Source: Botryococcus braunii
Taxonomy: Eukaryota; Chlorophyta; Trebouxiophyceae
Direction of reading: 5' to 3'
NCBI GenBank assembly: GCA_002005505.1
Contig: KV908451.1
Span: 202,945 to 222,944 of the forward strand
Length of the DNA: 20,000 bases
The notes below the pieces were generated by a model that was given only the letters and a program-made list of their open reading frames with translations, was not told the DNA's origin and did not search any database. How positions within the stretch are numbered: the first letter of the stretch is position 1; every line of letters starts with the position of its first letter. The position numbers were made by a program, and so were the translations under genes. This document shows, piece by piece, positions 19,689-20,000 of the stretch.

Positions 19689-20000
19689 GCCCCGGTCGTG
19701 AAAAAATTCAGGGGATTACTTCGGCTGTGATGGTCGTTGGAGCGATGAGGAGATATAAACCCTCAGGTGATCTTAGAGATCTTTTCTTGGTTGTGTGAAT
19801 CGAGTTTTGATTTCTGACCGTTTTCGTTGGAAAGCTTCGACCCTCAAGCTTGGTCGTCGTTGAGAGAACTTACTAGACGCCCCACGAATTCGGTTTAGCC
19901 TGTTGGGCATTTTCCATCTCTGTACTTTTATTTCCCAGTGGTGCTTTCCATTCTGCTAAGCAGCACTCTGATATTTGTGGCGCCATGGTCAAGTCCAGGA

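Larger units (their letters stand above)
19100..20000. other. Right-end region with palindromes and weak exon candidates
   Basis: No gene is firm. A minus-strand frame is open from 19372 to 19129 (about 80 codons), but the plus strand is equally open there. A plus-strand exon candidate lies at 19585-19688. Three palindromes cluster at 19392-19537. The window ends in a plus-strand GCGCCATGG context at about 19981-19987, which could start a gene whose body is off-window. Confidence 0.4.

Noticed and set aside
19985..20000. ATG in GCGCCATGG context starting MVKSR
   Set aside because: Only five codons lie in the window, and a good start context alone does not prove a gene.

Overview
This is a eukaryotic nuclear window. 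The only secure gene is read in ten short exons separated by nine introns of 337 to 1040 bases, and most of the remaining DNA is non-coding and rich in simple repeats. There are no bacterial operons, ribosome binding sites, CRISPR arrays or insertion sequences. GC-rich exons, medium-sized introns and heavy CA/GA/GGGA repeats would suit an alga or another protist such as a stramenopile. That placement is inference, and the sequence does not fix the lineage.

Left half (about 1085-9081, + strand): the 3' part of a DHX37/Dhr1 (yeast Ecm16) type DEAH-box RNA helicase gene, the helicase that acts on U3 snoRNA in the small-subunit processome. Joining the exons with their phases gives one open frame of about 726 residues and a stop at 9079-9081. 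It carries helicase motifs V and VI, the ratchet/helical region, the OB-fold region and the DHX37-specific C-terminal region. The N-terminus and motifs I to III lie before the window. Six of the nine introns carry large dinucleotide tracts. Two others carry degenerate minisatellites that repeat a splice-site-like motif next to the true splice site.

Middle (9082-15045): no gene can be supported. It holds the 3' flank of the helicase gene, a CA/GA compound microsatellite at 9829-10036, tRNA-like fragments, and about 5 kb of mostly unique DNA with only isolated open frames.

Right half (15046-20000): a probable multi-exon gene of unknown function on the - strand (exons 16517-16761 and 15046-15648, upstream exons not found). 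Farther right is a short - strand exon candidate at 19002-19099 whose peptide resembles the C-terminal part of FtsJ-family RNA 2'-O-methyltransferases, and a weak + strand exon candidate at 19585-19688. A cluster of three near-perfect palindromes lies at 19392-19537.

The most unusual signals are the splice-site-linked minisatellites in introns 4 and 7, the scattered pol III-type (tRNA-like) fragments that may mark decayed SINEs, and a splice donor embedded in a tRNA T-arm-like sequence. No complete new system is visible.
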